A program made the translations under genes and the position numbers. The notes under the pieces were generated by a model. It did not search any database. It was not told where the DNA came from and saw only the letters and a program-made list of their open reading frames with translations. Shown here one piece after another: positions 44,226 through 56,811 of a stretch of DNA of 64,000 bases (within the stretch, counting starts at the first letter, position 1; every line of letters starts with the position of its first letter). The DNA is from Caenorhabditis elegans (lineage: Eukaryota > Nematoda > Chromadorea > Rhabditida > Rhabditidae). Location: the NCBI RefSeq assembly GCF_000002985.6, contig NC_003279.8, forward strand, positions 10,850,001-10,914,000. Reading direction: 5' to 3'.

Positions 44226-47200
44226 TTTGGATGTTTTCTGGAAATTTTATTGAAATAAATTTTATCCAAAGTATGTGAGAAATTGACCGGTTTCATGAAG
44301 AAAAATATAAACAAGGAAATTATTGTATGATGGTTTAAAAATTCAAATTTTGTCTAACAATTAAGGGATGAGGTCCTACCACGACTGAACAAAAAAATAG
44401 TCGTGCCTTTTTTGGAGTACTGTGGTTTTTCATTTCTCATACATTTTTCTGAAGAAATTTAATATCCCGTCCAAAATGTTCTTAATAAATTTGAATTCCC
44501 GCCGACACTAGCGGGCAAAAAATGAGGTTTTTATGTTATCAAAACATAGTTGAAAATTTAAAAAAAAACAAGATTTTATTTTAAATTATCTCAAATAAAA
44601 ACTTTTACAGAATTTTAAAAATAATTTTCAAAACTTGAATAAATATTTTTTTTTTCAAATAATGTTGTTTTTTTTTGGAAAAGATGAAGCTTAGAGGAGT
44701 TAACTAATTTTTTTCTAAATTTGAGTGAAAATACATCATTTTGAAAATTTTTTCAATTAAATAAGACATATAATTTTTGAATATTTTGAGTGTACATATG
44801 ACTTAAAATTTCAGGTTTGAAATTTTTATTTTAATAATATAAATTACTCAGAGAGCAAAACTCATTTTGCAACCTGTATAATTTATTTATTTGTTAACAC
44901 ATATATATTTCAAACAATAACATTTTCAAGTGAGATGAGCAAATATTTGATAAGAAATTGGTATATGTTACAATTACAACTAGATATATATACTAATTAA
45001 AACCAAAGAAAAACCAATCAATTTGATTACAATGTATCCATTTCTTTTTCATTCGGAAACATCAAAAAAGATGAAAAAGAGGATAATCGATGTTGACAGG
45101 GGGGAACACATTGGCAAATACTGGGGAGACATGCGCAGAAAATACGCTCTAATGAACCATCCGTGTGTCTATTTCTCTTCGATAAAGTGTGGGAAGGGTG
45201 GTTTGTTGCAATGAATTGGAAGAAAGAGAAAAGATGGACAGATGTCTGGGCACCCCTTTTTGGAACCTTTTACGAAATTGACACAGAAAATGAATTAGGG
45301 CATGTGACCTTTGTACCAGGTTAGGAAGAACTTTTGAAAAAATATAATCTATTTAAACGTGGGGTATTGGCGGGAGGAATTTGTTCAAAACTACTTCTGT
45401 AATGCTTAAATAATAAAATGTCATAGTAAAAGTTATCAAAAAAAATTGAAATTGTTAAATTTACAATCAAAAAGGAAGTAAACCGGAACATTTTTTCAAC
45501 GAACTTTGCTTTCTTTTATTTGTGTTGCATTATTTTCTATTTGAGTATTCTAATAGTTTAAACCTGCAGAGCAGTTCTAAAATAATAAAAAGTCCGCTAA
45601 AAAATTCCTTAAAATTTTGACTGAAATTTTCGAAAAATCTGCAACTGTTTCTATAGTTACGATATTGGGTCATTCCAGCACCATGATAAATGTTTTTAGA
45701 CTTAATATCTTTCAAAAAAACTAGTCAAAAGTCAACCTCTTTTACGTAGGCTAGGTTAAAGGGACGGATCACAGGCCTATCTGCCTGCCTTCAAAGCGAC
45801 CTACAGAATGCCTACTGCAAGAGAAGTTCTTAAGCATCACTTATTGTTACGGACGTTAAAAATGAAACTTGTGTGATTTGGTGAAAAATCACTCAAAAAA
45901 TAATTTTTTAAATTTTATTTTATTCTAAAAAAAATCTAAAATTGGTCTGAAGGTCAGAACGATTGTTTTAAATATTATATGAATTTTTGTAGAACCCCAT
46001 TAGAAACTTTTTCAATTGAACGACGAAAGTTTCATCAGTACAAAATCTCAAACATTTTCCATGCCAGAGAAAGGGTATTTTAGTTTGAAAAATCTCAAAA
46101 TTCATAATGTCTCCAGTGAAAAAGTTACTATGAAAATTCTCATCCATCCCATTTTTCGCCGTTTATTCAATGTTTAGTCAGCAGTATTTGACATGCCATC
46201 GATCCCATTTCTTTGTAAACTTCAAATAATATTGAATTTCACACGCTTTTCACATGTTTCTCCCATCCATCAGAAAGTGACACTAGTTCACATTGGAAAT
46301 GTAGGATTAAAGCATCGATTCTGAAATAAAGAACAGAAACTTTTTCTCGATCATCTGGAGAAGAAGAACTGAGAATCTGGAAATTGTCGGATAAAGTGTT
46401 TTTGGCCAATTAACTTTGAAATTCTATCGATACATTTTTTTTAATTGTACACATATTTCAGAGAAAACCAAAAATCGAATCGAAAAATTAAGAATTGAAA
46501 AAAAAACTATTTTACAAATATATGTATCGACAGAAAAATGAATTTAACAACAGAAATGGGCAAAAAATCAAAAAAAGAAAACTCAAAAAATTGCTTAAAA
46601 TCTAAGAATTGGTAAGCCTTCCACAGATGTACGGATGCAGCAAGCCAGCCTGTCTTCAATACAACCTACACCTTCCTTGTGCCTACAGATGTACCCACTG
46701 CCTCGCTCGTTTACAAATACAATTGTTTGCAGATCTGAAGTTTGGAAGTTATTTAAAAATCTAAAATTATCAACAAAAGAAAAATTTTGATTTTGCAACA
46801 ATTTTTCGAATTTGAAATCGAAGATCAAACTTTTTAGACAATTTCCAAAGCTTCTAAAGTTGTGCTCCGTAGTTGAATAGATCCCTACTTTCAATTTACT
46901 CTTATTGAATTCCCATTAATCACTTCCGCCTTCAATTCCCCCGTTTCCTTCAAAAATATCCCATAACTCATTCATAATTTGAATGTTGTCATAATCTAAA
47001 GAGAAAACTAAATTAAAGTCCTTCTCTGCCCACCCATTTTTTGACCAATATGTCACAAAAAATCTTATGATTTCCAGGAAGTTTTGCCTTTGCAAAAAAC
47101 AAAAAGAAACGTGGGAAAATTTGTACATTTTGCGGGCCAATATTGTGTAGTCTGTGTAAACTGTTGTATGTTTTGACCTCAATTTTCCATAGACTCGGTT

Positions 47201-49106
47201 TCAATTTTTTCAAATCTAAAAAAACCCTTATAAACTAATGATGAAACTAGGTGAAAATAGACCAAAAAGTTCAAAAATACCCGAGAATGTACTGTGGGAA
47301 AATTTGCAAAATGTGTACTGAAAACAAGTACGTCAGTCTGAAAAAAAGGTACAGAGAACAATTTTCGTGTGAAAATAAGTTGCCCAATATTCTGATTCAG
47401 ATGGATATAATGTTTTAGTCTCACAGTACTTCCCTGCCCAATTTTCAAAGAATAAGAACTTATAGTTAGATATTTATTAAATTGTATTAAAGCTTTACGC
47501 TCATCAGATAGCCCCAAGTAAAAAATCAGTGTAGATAAGCTGGCATGATGTAAAAACGAGGTATGAACGGAGGCCCGTTTTGTCAATGTTTTTCCGGAAA
47601 ACTCAAATAATATAAATGCATTATTCGAACAAAAATGTTTTAGACAAGACTTCTATGAAAAGCAAGCACGTTCTCTATTTCATTTCCCCATAATAATTCT
47701 GATAAAGCTTTAGAACTTCAAAGATGATTTGAGTTATTCATGGTTCAATGAAACACCCTCATGAACCATACAATGTTTGAGCTAAACACTATTGTTCAGT
47801 TCATTAGACTTCACTTGAGCAGAATTCTTGTTTTCTGTTCAACATGTCTAACTAATCTATTTTATTTCAAGGTTTTTAATTGGAATTGGTACGTCAAAAT
47901 ATGTTAGTTAACAGCGTATTCAAAAAATAGTGTTATATGAAATTGCGGCCTTACTTCCTTTTTTTCTAGAAAATTTATTTCAGTTATGTTCTTTTTTAAT
48001 CAATTTTTTTATAGCCGGTAACCCGTAGTTTTAAAACTAGCACTATTTTGGATGAAAAAATAAAACATTCGCGACAGAAAAACCAAGAAAAAATTTATAT
48101 TTTTTTAATTCATCGCCGATAATTTCAATGTGTAAAAATTCGGGAAACTAGGCGGGCGCGGTTTTAGGCCTACCTACGAGGTCTTGGTAAGGCAAACCAG
48201 TTTGTATACAAGCAGGCAGTTCTACGCCTACCTAGAATGTGTATCGAAAACATTTGGAGTACTCAACTTTCAATCCAATCTCCTGGGTGTCAAAAATCAT
48301 AATTTTTCGATTATTTTCTGGGAATTTAATTCCATATGTTTTCCGATCGCCGAAACCATTTGCTTATAAAATCCAAGTGTTTATTTTTATATTTTTAAGA
48401 CCCTTTTTAATCTCAAGTTTAAAAATACCAAGTAAAATCACTCATATTTGGTGAATACTTTGAACCTAAATAATTTAATTTCCCAATTCATTTGTCAAGT
48501 GTGTTGCAGGAAAAGTTTGTTGAGCACGTAGACACATTCCCCGAATTAGTATATTTTTGATCTGGTAGCATGTTTTTGTTGTTTGTTAGATATTTATGTA
48601 CAAATATTAATTTTATTGCTATACTTTTTAATATCATGAGTTTTCAAAATTGTGAAGAATTGAAAAGTTTCGCTTTTTCAATTTTTAAAAATGTTTTCGA
48701 ATTTTTTTCTGATTGAAGAAGTCAACATAATTTTTCAGAATAATATATTTTTATTTTTGAAAGGTTCATTTTATCCGAATCGGATTATTGGCAGTTTTTT
48801 AGTTGATACTTCTTGAAAATTATTTTTCTAATTTAAAAATTCTAATTAAAAAAACATCTTGTTATTGGTATTATGTTGAATTAAAAACAACTGTCTATTA
48901 TATACATATTACTTCAGGCCTCGCTCGCATCCTTTTGTGCATTGTGATGCTTTGTTTTGAGTTGAAGTAACTTTTCAATGAATAGAAATCGGAAAATATT
49001 TCAAATTAATGAAATGTGCTCATAATTTTTGCCAAGAACCTTTTTCTGTATAATTTTCCGTTTGCCCCTATTTCCCCCTATCAATTTTTTTCAGACAGAC
49101 AATGCA
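44226..49106. other. 4.9-kb gene-poor region
   Basis: It lies between the lrk-1 start and the first 7TM gene and probably includes the promoters of both. It is AT-rich with scattered CTGCCTAC-type repeat (about 45770-45800, 48150-48240). Several open frames of 60-135 codons (e.g. 45023..45214, 47179..47586) have no family resemblance, start codons inside low-complexity DNA and no exon partners, so none is called. Confidence 0.5.
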
Positions 49107-52024
49107 ATGATGCAGCTCCCAGATGAACTAGAAATGTCTGAAAGTGGAAGAACAATCCAATCTGATTGGATTATCGGAATTTTAATGATGATTGTTTCAA
49201 TGTCATGTGCAATTGCTTATTATTTAATTTTATCGGTAAATGTTACGTATTTCGGTCTAGATTGATCTTGCTATAAAATAGTTGACGAACTTTAGATGTT
49301 CTTCTTTTGTGGGATATCTTCCGATAAAAACGATTTTAGATCATCTACAAAGACAAGGAGCTTTTCCGAATGGCTAGTTATCGATTCATGTTTTTTCTTG
49401 GAATTTTCGATGTATTCCAGTGCCTACCACATTTTGTTACAGGAATTTTTACTATAAAACAATCAGTTTTCCATCCAGCACTTGCTAAAGTGAGTGAACA
49501 TCTGGACAAACAGACAAACAAACAAACTTTTTTCAGGCAATGGGAATGATTGCTACTCCATGTTATGTTACTTTCACCCTTTTGACTATATTTTTATCTT
49601 TTAATCGATTTATTCAATTATCATCACCTACACTCGAAAATTTATTTTTTGGAGGAAGGCGGTGGATGGTAAGTGGAAAGCTTTGCAAATTATCTTCTCT
49701 GCCTGCCTACCTACGTGCCTGACTCATGCCTGCCTAATTGAGTAGCTAAACTATTTCTGTCTGCCTACGTGCCTACATTATGCTCGCCGGCTTAAAACGT
49801 CTATCCCATGGCTGCCTACTTTGTTTTCTTCCATAGGCAGCCTAAGCATATCTAGGCGCCTATCTTATGTATACCTACTTACGTGCATACATCATTTTTA
49901 GGCTGCCTATGGAATGACTTTTACGTACGTACCTACCCCTGACTACAGCCTACTTCGGCACCAGGGCTGGGAATTTTTTGGTTTTTTTGTTTTTTGTTTT
50001 TTGGTTTTTTCAAAGGAATATTATGCAAACGGAATGAAAATCATCAAAAAGGACTCAGTGAAAGACCTTGGAATCTTCGTCGACGACAAGCTGAACTTCC
50101 AGAAGCACATAAACATCATTTCGAACTTAGCCCTTCTCAAATGCCGGCAGTTACTTCGATCCTTCCGCTCAACAAATGCCAGCCTTTACTTCAAATTGAA
50201 CAATATCTATGTGCAGCCAATATTAAAAAAACTCATCATGTGAAAACCGTCTAGCTCAGCTGAACCAAAAGTCAGTTCAACACCTGCGGATTCTTCTAAT
50301 ATTGAGGACCTATCACAACACCATGTCTGGTGAATACCACTTTCCAAATGCTGCAGCAACTGTGAGGAAGGCTCGCTCGCCCAGTACATGATGTGCCCGT
50401 GTGGATCAATCAACGAAAGCTTCCTACTAGTCAATCTTCACCAATCTTCACCATTCAAATTATTCAAGTTTGTTTCTCCCGGTGATTATTGAGCTATCGG
50501 TGATTATTGAGCTATCTGCCAATTACTAATCAGCGGTCGTTTATCTGCCAACTATCTGCCAACTAGTAATCGCCGTTCTACCTGTGTTAATACATTTTGA
50601 AACATTACTTGAATAACCCCATTAAAAATCAACTTAAGCATCAAAAATTTTTTGTTGGTTTTTTTTTGGTGTTTTTGGTTTTTCGAAAATTTCTTTTTTT
50701 TTTTGTTTTTTGGTTTTTTTGGGTTTTCGAAAATTTCAATTTTTTTGGTTTTTCAAAAACTTCAATTTTTTGTTTTTTGTTTTTTGGTCCAAAATTTTTT
50801 TTTGGTCCCAGCCCTGTTCGGCACCTATATTGTGCCTGCCTGATAAGGCAGTGACCCTAAGGGCACCTATCTCAATCCTTCTGCCTACCTACGTGTCTAT
50901 ATCATTCGTGTTTTTTCAGATTTGGATAGGAATCGCCACCTCATTCTGGGTTCTCTTCGTATTGGCATTAGCTTCGCCTTGGGCAACAATCCGTTATATT
51001 CCTGATTGGTATTCGTGGGATTATGACACAAACCTACCGTACTCCCATATTGTCCAGAAAATTGAAATGTGTATTGAAATTGGCGGGATTTTCGTGTCTG
51101 CTTTCTTCTATATTTTGATTATTATTCGATTATTGAACACAAAGAAAAAGTACTTGATCTCGAAAAATTACAATGCAGAGGTCAAGATTTTGATTCAAGC
51201 TACAGTAATTACAGTTTATTGTACTGTGCTCAATGTGCTATGGCATAATTATTCGGTGAGACTGGATTGTTCTAAAATTTTAAATATTCTTCAAATTTTC
51301 AAAGTATTTCAGTGGATGCTTCCTCAACATTTATGGAGCTATACAGCATTGAACTTTATGTGGATATGCAATAGTGCAGTACATCCAATTATTTATTTTA
51401 TTGTTAATAAGTAAGTTTAGATGGGTTTTACATATAACGCGTGTGATTGGAAAAAAAAAATTTGAATAGACCTCTACAAAAAAGAAATTCAAAACAAATT
51501 CAGCCGCAGAGGAATTTTTTCAATGGTTCTGATAAACTTTTCTAAAAATTATTCGAAAATATCCGAACTTGTTCAATTTTTTTTAACTCGAATTTACAGC
51601 AATTCTACAAATTCGAAAATTTGCAGTAAGTATTCAAAATTTAAAATGTTTGAATTTTTCAATTATTCCACAATTCCAATAAATATAAATGCATGTGTCC
51701 TGGCACGATTTAATTTTTCCAAATAAAGTATGTGCCTTTAAAGAAAGTTACGGTAGTAATTACTAATTGTCTTCTCAAGACTACAGTACCTCATCTTTAA
51801 AGGCGCAAGCATATATCGTTGCCAAGAAAATCCATATTCCAGGGATAAAAAGTTATTGTCACAATTGCCAAATTGCCGACCAAGTAGCCGTATTTTACAG
51901 AGCCCTGCGTCATAAAATTGGTGTAAAACGGACTGGAACCGCGTTGGGACCTGTTTCAGTATTCGAACATAAGCACAAAATGGAAACACGCACAGATCAT
52001 ACAATGGTTTCTGTTAAATATTGA
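49107..52024 (+). CDS. Nematode chemoreceptor-like 7TM protein, copy 1, 6 exons, 322 aa
   Basis: Exons 49107..49235, 49340..49489, 49537..49668, 50920..51255, 51313..51410, 51901..52024, all in phase. Seven hydrophobic segments are visible: DWIIGILMMIVSMSCAIAYY; FMFFLGIFDVFQCLPHFVTG; CYVTFTLLTIFLSFNRFIQL; GIATSFWVLFVLALA; IGGIFVSAFFYILIIIRLL; ILIQATVITVYCTVLNVLW; and FMWICNSAVHPIIYFIVN, an NPxxY-like helix 7. Hallmarks are FNRFIQLSS after helix 3 and a short basic tail. This fits the large nematode serpentine-receptor superfamily; I cannot fix the subfamily (srx/srt/srxa type). TTTTTTCAG 12 bp before the ATG suits trans-splicing. Intron 3 carries a hAT-like insertion. Tandem paralogue at 54370-56527. 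Confidence 0.8.
49669..49953 (+). repeat. CTGCCTACGTGCC repeat tract in intron 3
   Basis: Dense run of CTGCCTACCTACGTGCCTG variants, resuming after the hAT-like insertion at 50825-50905. Element 49962-50816 is inserted into this tract. Confidence 0.65.
49962..50816. mobile_element. hAT-like non-autonomous element with 8-bp target duplication
   Basis: The ends are inverted (CAGGGCTGGGAA.. and ..GGTCCCAGCCCTG), and the 8-bp sequence TTCGGCAC occurs directly on both sides (49954-49961 and 50817-50824), as made by hAT transposases. The interior is flanked by GTTTTTTGGTTTTTT runs at both ends and holds a non-LTR RT fragment; no transposase frame seen. Confidence 0.85.
50030..50240 (+). pseudogene. 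Non-LTR retrotransposon RT fragment inside the hAT-like element
   Basis: An open fragment reads VKDLGIFVDDKLNFQKHINI, then a helical stretch and YFKLNNIYVQPIL. This is the post-catalytic RT/thumb region of CR1/Jockey-like elements (family: DLGV-x-D-x-x-L-x-F-x-x-H, then Y-x-x-x-V-x-P-x-L). It is only ~70 residues with no flanking RT motifs. Confidence 0.7.
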
Positions 52025-54369
52025 TTTTTTATTGTAATTTGTTTTGTATTAAAAATGCCAATACAACTCTGAATTTGTTTAATGCCAAAAAGAGAACACC
52101 TGTTTCAGAAATTCAGAATGTTGAAAGTAAATTTCAGACTTCAAACTTTTGCATGGACATGGATAGGCAAAAAAAAAATTTTAAAATCATGTCATTAATA
52201 GAATAAAAATTTCGAAAATACTTCATTCAATTTACACGGGCAATTCAAAAACATGATTCTCTGCTTTTGTAAATCTATCATTTTCGAGTTATCGCATTCC
52301 AGGGGGCCTTCAAAAATTGATATTTTCGCAGAACGTCCATAATTTTGACGACGTCTAAGAGTAGATAAACGTTGCGGAAGTTTTCGTTTGTTTGTTTGTT
52401 TGTTTTTTTAGTCTGAAATTTTCAGTCAAAAGTTAAACCAAGAAATTCAGCCCTGGCGAGGAGGCGTCCCGTTACTCCTCGACTTTTTATTTCTTTGCCA
52501 AAATTATACCTTATACTCACGAGCATTGAAAATTATGGGGTGTATGAGAGTTCGAATAACAGAACAATTTTAGCGTTTGAGTTATTATTTTTCCCGACTA
52601 AAACGAACTTCTTTAATCGAAGAAAAAACTAAAGACTATTCCAAGAAATGTAATGATGTCAGTAATTGAAAACAACAATAAATTATTTTTATGGAATTGA
52701 TTTATTGATGTCTTTCAAACAACCCACTCTTGAGGCTCATCTCAACATTTCTTGGGTGTAAATCTCACTTAAATGGGCCGTTTGAAAATTAAAAAAAACC
52801 AATCGTAGAGCCACTGTTGAAGTGTCTCTTGAGAGCATGTGATTTTGGTAGAAGAAGCTGGATGTAAATTGATTAAAATGTTTCAATTTTTACAGATTTT
52901 TTCCTTTTTAACTTATTTTGAGTTTCCACGCTACATCGTTTTCTTGTAAACTGGTTTTTCTCACATGTAATAATTTTTTTGCACAATTTTTCAAAAATGT
53001 TGTGTCTTGATTTGAGTTATGAGATAAGGTTCAAAATTAATTTTTATTTAATTATAATACTAATCTGTTGTGTCCAATTCAAATTTCAAAAAAAAAACTG
53101 CCCGAAATTAATATTCATACTTTGTTTTAATTGAAAAACAATAGATATTTTACAACCACCATGTAAATATTTTCATTCCCAAACTAAATTAATAATCACA
53201 AAAAAGGCGGAAGTTTGATTAAAATTTCACGGAAATCTTGGGGAAAACATCTGATGTCATTGTTCTGGATTTGTTCAAAATTCCAACAAAAAAAATTTGG
53301 ACCCAAATGTTTGAATACCCACTTGATTCGTGCACTTATCTATGAGTACATAGTCTTGATGAACTTCCTGTGTAAAATGAGTTGTTTCTTTGATTTTTTT
53401 TAAACTGATTTTTTGGAATGACAATTTATATCTGGAAAAAGACTGACTAACTGCAATTTGTTCATCTAGACAGATTCACGAGAATATGTCTATTCAAGAT
53501 TTCTTTATAAAGGGCGTTTATTTTAAAATTCGACCAAAATACTTACATTTTCTTTCATTTAGTATTCAAAAATTTGACATTTTTTAGCTTTGGCCGCGAA
53601 AAGGGCGCGAAATGTCGGTTGCTTCTTAAAAAGTTTCTGATGCATTGTTTTTTACGCTACCAAACCGTGAGGTGTCGGAAGCTATAAGTGAGATGCAAGC
53701 AGCCTGTGAGGTGTCGGCTGATAATTGTTATCTCTCGGTTGATGCCAGTGACACGTCGGTTGCATCCCCTTAGATGTCGACTGAATAATGTGTCGGCTGC
53801 TTTACTTGGTTGCCGAGCTGTCTGTTAACCGCTGGCCACATTTAAGTAGTGTCGGCTGCAACCAGTAAAACGTCGGCTGCTACTTATTATGTTTCATGTT
53901 GACCTCTGAGATGTCAGCTACTATCCACATTGTGAAAGAAAACCCCTGTGAAGAGTCGGCTGCTACTAATTGAGTTGACTGAAGCATTTTCTTCATAGGG
54001 AATCCCACATTTTAATATCTGAAAAACAATTCATGCTCTATTCTTACCTATTTCCTCTCAGTGTATACATATGACTAATACACTCCCCGCACAAAACATG
54101 AAGGTGCTCTGACTCTCCAGCAGCAAGCCCCTCAAAATTTGATTTCAATCAGTGCCGACACCTATGACCAAGTAATTGGCCAATTCTATTATGTATTGCT
54201 TTAAGAAAAAGAGAAACCAGGATAAACTTACTTTTTTGGTTTCAGAATTTTCCCTTTTTTTCGATGCCAAGATTTTTTTGAAGGTTTTTGTTTCTTCTAG
54301 ATTTTGAAAGTTTTTTCTTTGTTTTTCTGTATTTTATTTTTAAAAAAGTTTTCCAGTGAATGTCAATCT
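52025..54369. other. Spacer between the two 7TM genes
   Basis: No exon recognised. It contains an inverted GAGGAGGCGTCCCGTTACTCCTC near 52459-52482 and the TCGGCTGC motif array described separately. Confidence 0.45.
53611..53980 (+). repeat. Degenerate TGTCGGCTGC motif array
   Basis: About a dozen copies of TGTCGGCTGCTA or close variants (TGTCGGTTGC, TGTCGGAAGC, TCGGTTGATGC, GTCAGCTACT) at irregular 20-45 bp spacing on one strand, in GC-richer DNA than the flanks. Not in a fixed reading frame. Confidence 0.6.
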
Positions 54370-56527
54370 ATGGGCGCAATTGGATCAACCAGTTCGGCAA
54401 CTTTATCCTCAATACTTTTGACTACAGTACCTACAGTACCCGAAGAAGAAGTTTCTGAAAGTGGACGGACAGTTCAAACTGACTGGATTATTGGCATTTT
54501 GATGATGATTTTTTCTTTGGCATGTGCAATTGCTTATTATGTTATTTTAGTGGTAGGTTGAATGTTTTAAAAAATTTTTGGACGTGCCTGCCTACCTATT
54601 TATTTATGTCATTTTGCCATGGCGTGTACAGTGTACATTTACACATTTCAACAGACGTTCTTTGGGTATAGGCAGGCAGTGTGTATGATTTAGGCGTGGG
54701 TGGGCTTGAAGGTAGGCAGGCATGCCTGAACGATGAAATTTCGGAATTTTTAAACATTTTTTTTTTGATTTAAAACTATTCAAATCTTAATGACAAAAAA
54801 GTCATTTTGTTTCTAAAATAAAAAGACACGACAGGCAGGCATTGTTCGCCTACCTTGTAGATTGTTACAATTATCAGTCTCACGTTTTTCCAGACAATTT
54901 ACAAAGATAAGGAACTCTCTCGAATGGCTAGTTATCGGTTTATGTTCTTCCTTGGCATATTTGACATAGCACAATGTTTCCCACATTTTGTTACTGGAAT
55001 TTTTACAATCAAACAATCAGTTTTTTATCCAGGACTTGCAAAAGTAAGTGTCGATATTCTAAGAACTCTAAAACTCTGATTTCAGGCAATGGGTGTAATT
55101 GCGACGCCTTGCTACGTTGCCTACGCGGTTCTTACCATATTTTTATCATTTAATCGACTTATTCAGTTATCCTCTCCGTCACTGGACAAGGTGTTCTTTG
55201 GAGGAGACCGGTGGATGGTAAGTTAGGTAGGCAGGCATGACTATTTTGTAAATAGGCATAAAGCAGACAGGAAGGTTTATTTAATAAGGATGGTCGTAGA
55301 CTTGGGGTGGCACATGTAGCTTCTAGGTATGCACGTAGGCAGGCAAGTAGGCAGACGGGAATAATGTTGCCACTCGGGCAAGATGGCGTATTAAAGGCAC
55401 GTAGGCGAAGGAATGTGTGTAGGCAAAGACATTCACAAAGGTATGTAGGTATGATGTAAATGCACGGATAGGTAGGCAGGCATGATGTAGGCCCGTTAGA
55501 AAAATCAGGCACGTAGGAAAAACAGGCGAGTGATCAGGCATGATGTGAGCGGCAGGTAACCTTGCATGGATATATCTAACAACATTCTACCTGCCTGCCA
55601 ACATTGCCTGCCTGCATGCCTGTTGTAAATTGAACATCTGACAAAAGCGGACGTACTGTCCTAGCGCAGACTGTGAGAGATTATGATTCCATCAATTTTT
55701 ATTCCAGATCTGGATAGGAATGGCTTCATTTTTCTGGATCTTCTTTATGCTTGCCCTAGCTTCACCTTGGGCAACAATTCGATATATCCCTGATTGGTAT
55801 TCATGGGATTATGACTATGAACTTTCGGGCTCATTTTATGTCCAGAAAGTTGAAATGTATATTGAAGTCGGTGGAATCTTTGTATCTGCATTCTTCTATT
55901 TATTGATTATTTATCGATTGGTGAAAACGAAAAAGCGATTTTTAATATCGAAAAGTTACAATGCGGAGATCAAAGTCTTGATTCAGGCTACAGTAATCAC
56001 GGTTTATTGTACTGTGCTCAATGTGCTATGGCATAATTATTCAGTGAGTTTAAACCAATTAAGTCTTTTGTAGAGCGCTATGCGTCTCTCAACGTAGCCT
56101 TTTTTTAAATTAATAATTTTCAGTGGATGCTCCCCCAGAACCTTTGGAGCTACACAGCTTTGAACTTTATGTGGATATTAAATAGTGGAGTGTATCCCAT
56201 CATATATTTTATTGTTAACAAGTGAGTTTTTGGGTTTCTTGAGGGCAAGAGCCTCACCCGGAAGACGCATTCAAAAAAGTTAAGGAAAAATATATTGAGC
56301 GAAGCTCGTGAGCTAGCTTGTATCAATTTTTCAAGATCTTCACCTGATTGCTCAACTCTGATTTCCCCCGATTCACCCTTGTCTGTACTTCCAGAGCACT
56401 TCGTGACCGTATCGGCGTAAAACGATCTACTACAGTAATGGGAGCTGTTTCAGTATTCCAACAGAATAAAACGAAAATGGAACGAACTGGTACGATGACT
56501 GGGCATACTATTGTTGTTGTAGCATAG
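54370..56527 (+). CDS. Nematode chemoreceptor-like 7TM protein, copy 2, 6 exons, 343 aa
   Basis: Exons 54370..54552, 54894..55043, 55086..55217, 55708..56043, 56124..56221, 56395..56527. The middle four exons have exactly the lengths found in copy 1 (150, 132, 336, 98), and the protein is highly similar (e.g. YKDKELSRMASYRFMFFLGI, VLNVLWHNYS). The N-terminus is longer, with a Ser/Thr-rich extracellular lead (TSSATLSSILLTTVPTVPEE) before helix 1. The tail (ALRDRIGVKRSTTVMGAVSV) also matches copy 1. An upstream in-frame ATG at 54304 would add a hydrophobic leader; I prefer 54370 because a TTTTCCAG acceptor lies just before it. Class as for copy 1. Confidence 0.8.
55218..55625 (-). repeat. GGTAGGCAGGCA repeat tract in intron 3 of copy 2
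   Basis: Dense AGGTAGGCAGGCATGA, ACGTAGGCAGGC and GTAGGTATGATG units fill intron 3, opposite in orientation to the tract in the corresponding intron of copy 1, with a short CCTGCCTGCC block at its end. Confidence 0.65.
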
Positions 56528-56811
56528 GATTTATTGATTTTATTGATTTTTGTTTGCATGGTTTTTATTTATTTATTAGGAACTAAATATGGTAGGACAG
56601 TTTTTGATATTGGTTTTTGGTCCGTAGAATATTTAAATCAATTTTCAGATACCTCAAAGTCATCAAGTGCTGAACAAAACCAGGCGACTGGCTTCTGACG
56701 ACCTCAATATGTTCTACGAGTGATTTATTAATTTTCTTGATTTTGAAAACAATTATTTAAATTTAAATTTTACTTACATTAATGAAACATTTTTGGCAAT
56801 GAAACTCAATT

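Noticed and set aside
47179-47586. 135-codon minus-strand frame in the gene-poor region
   Set aside because: No family likeness, no exon partners, composition of AT-rich non-coding DNA.
50597-50854. Phe/Leu-rich hydrophobic frames that look like membrane proteins
   Set aside because: They read through the GTTTTTTGG runs at the right end of the hAT-like element.
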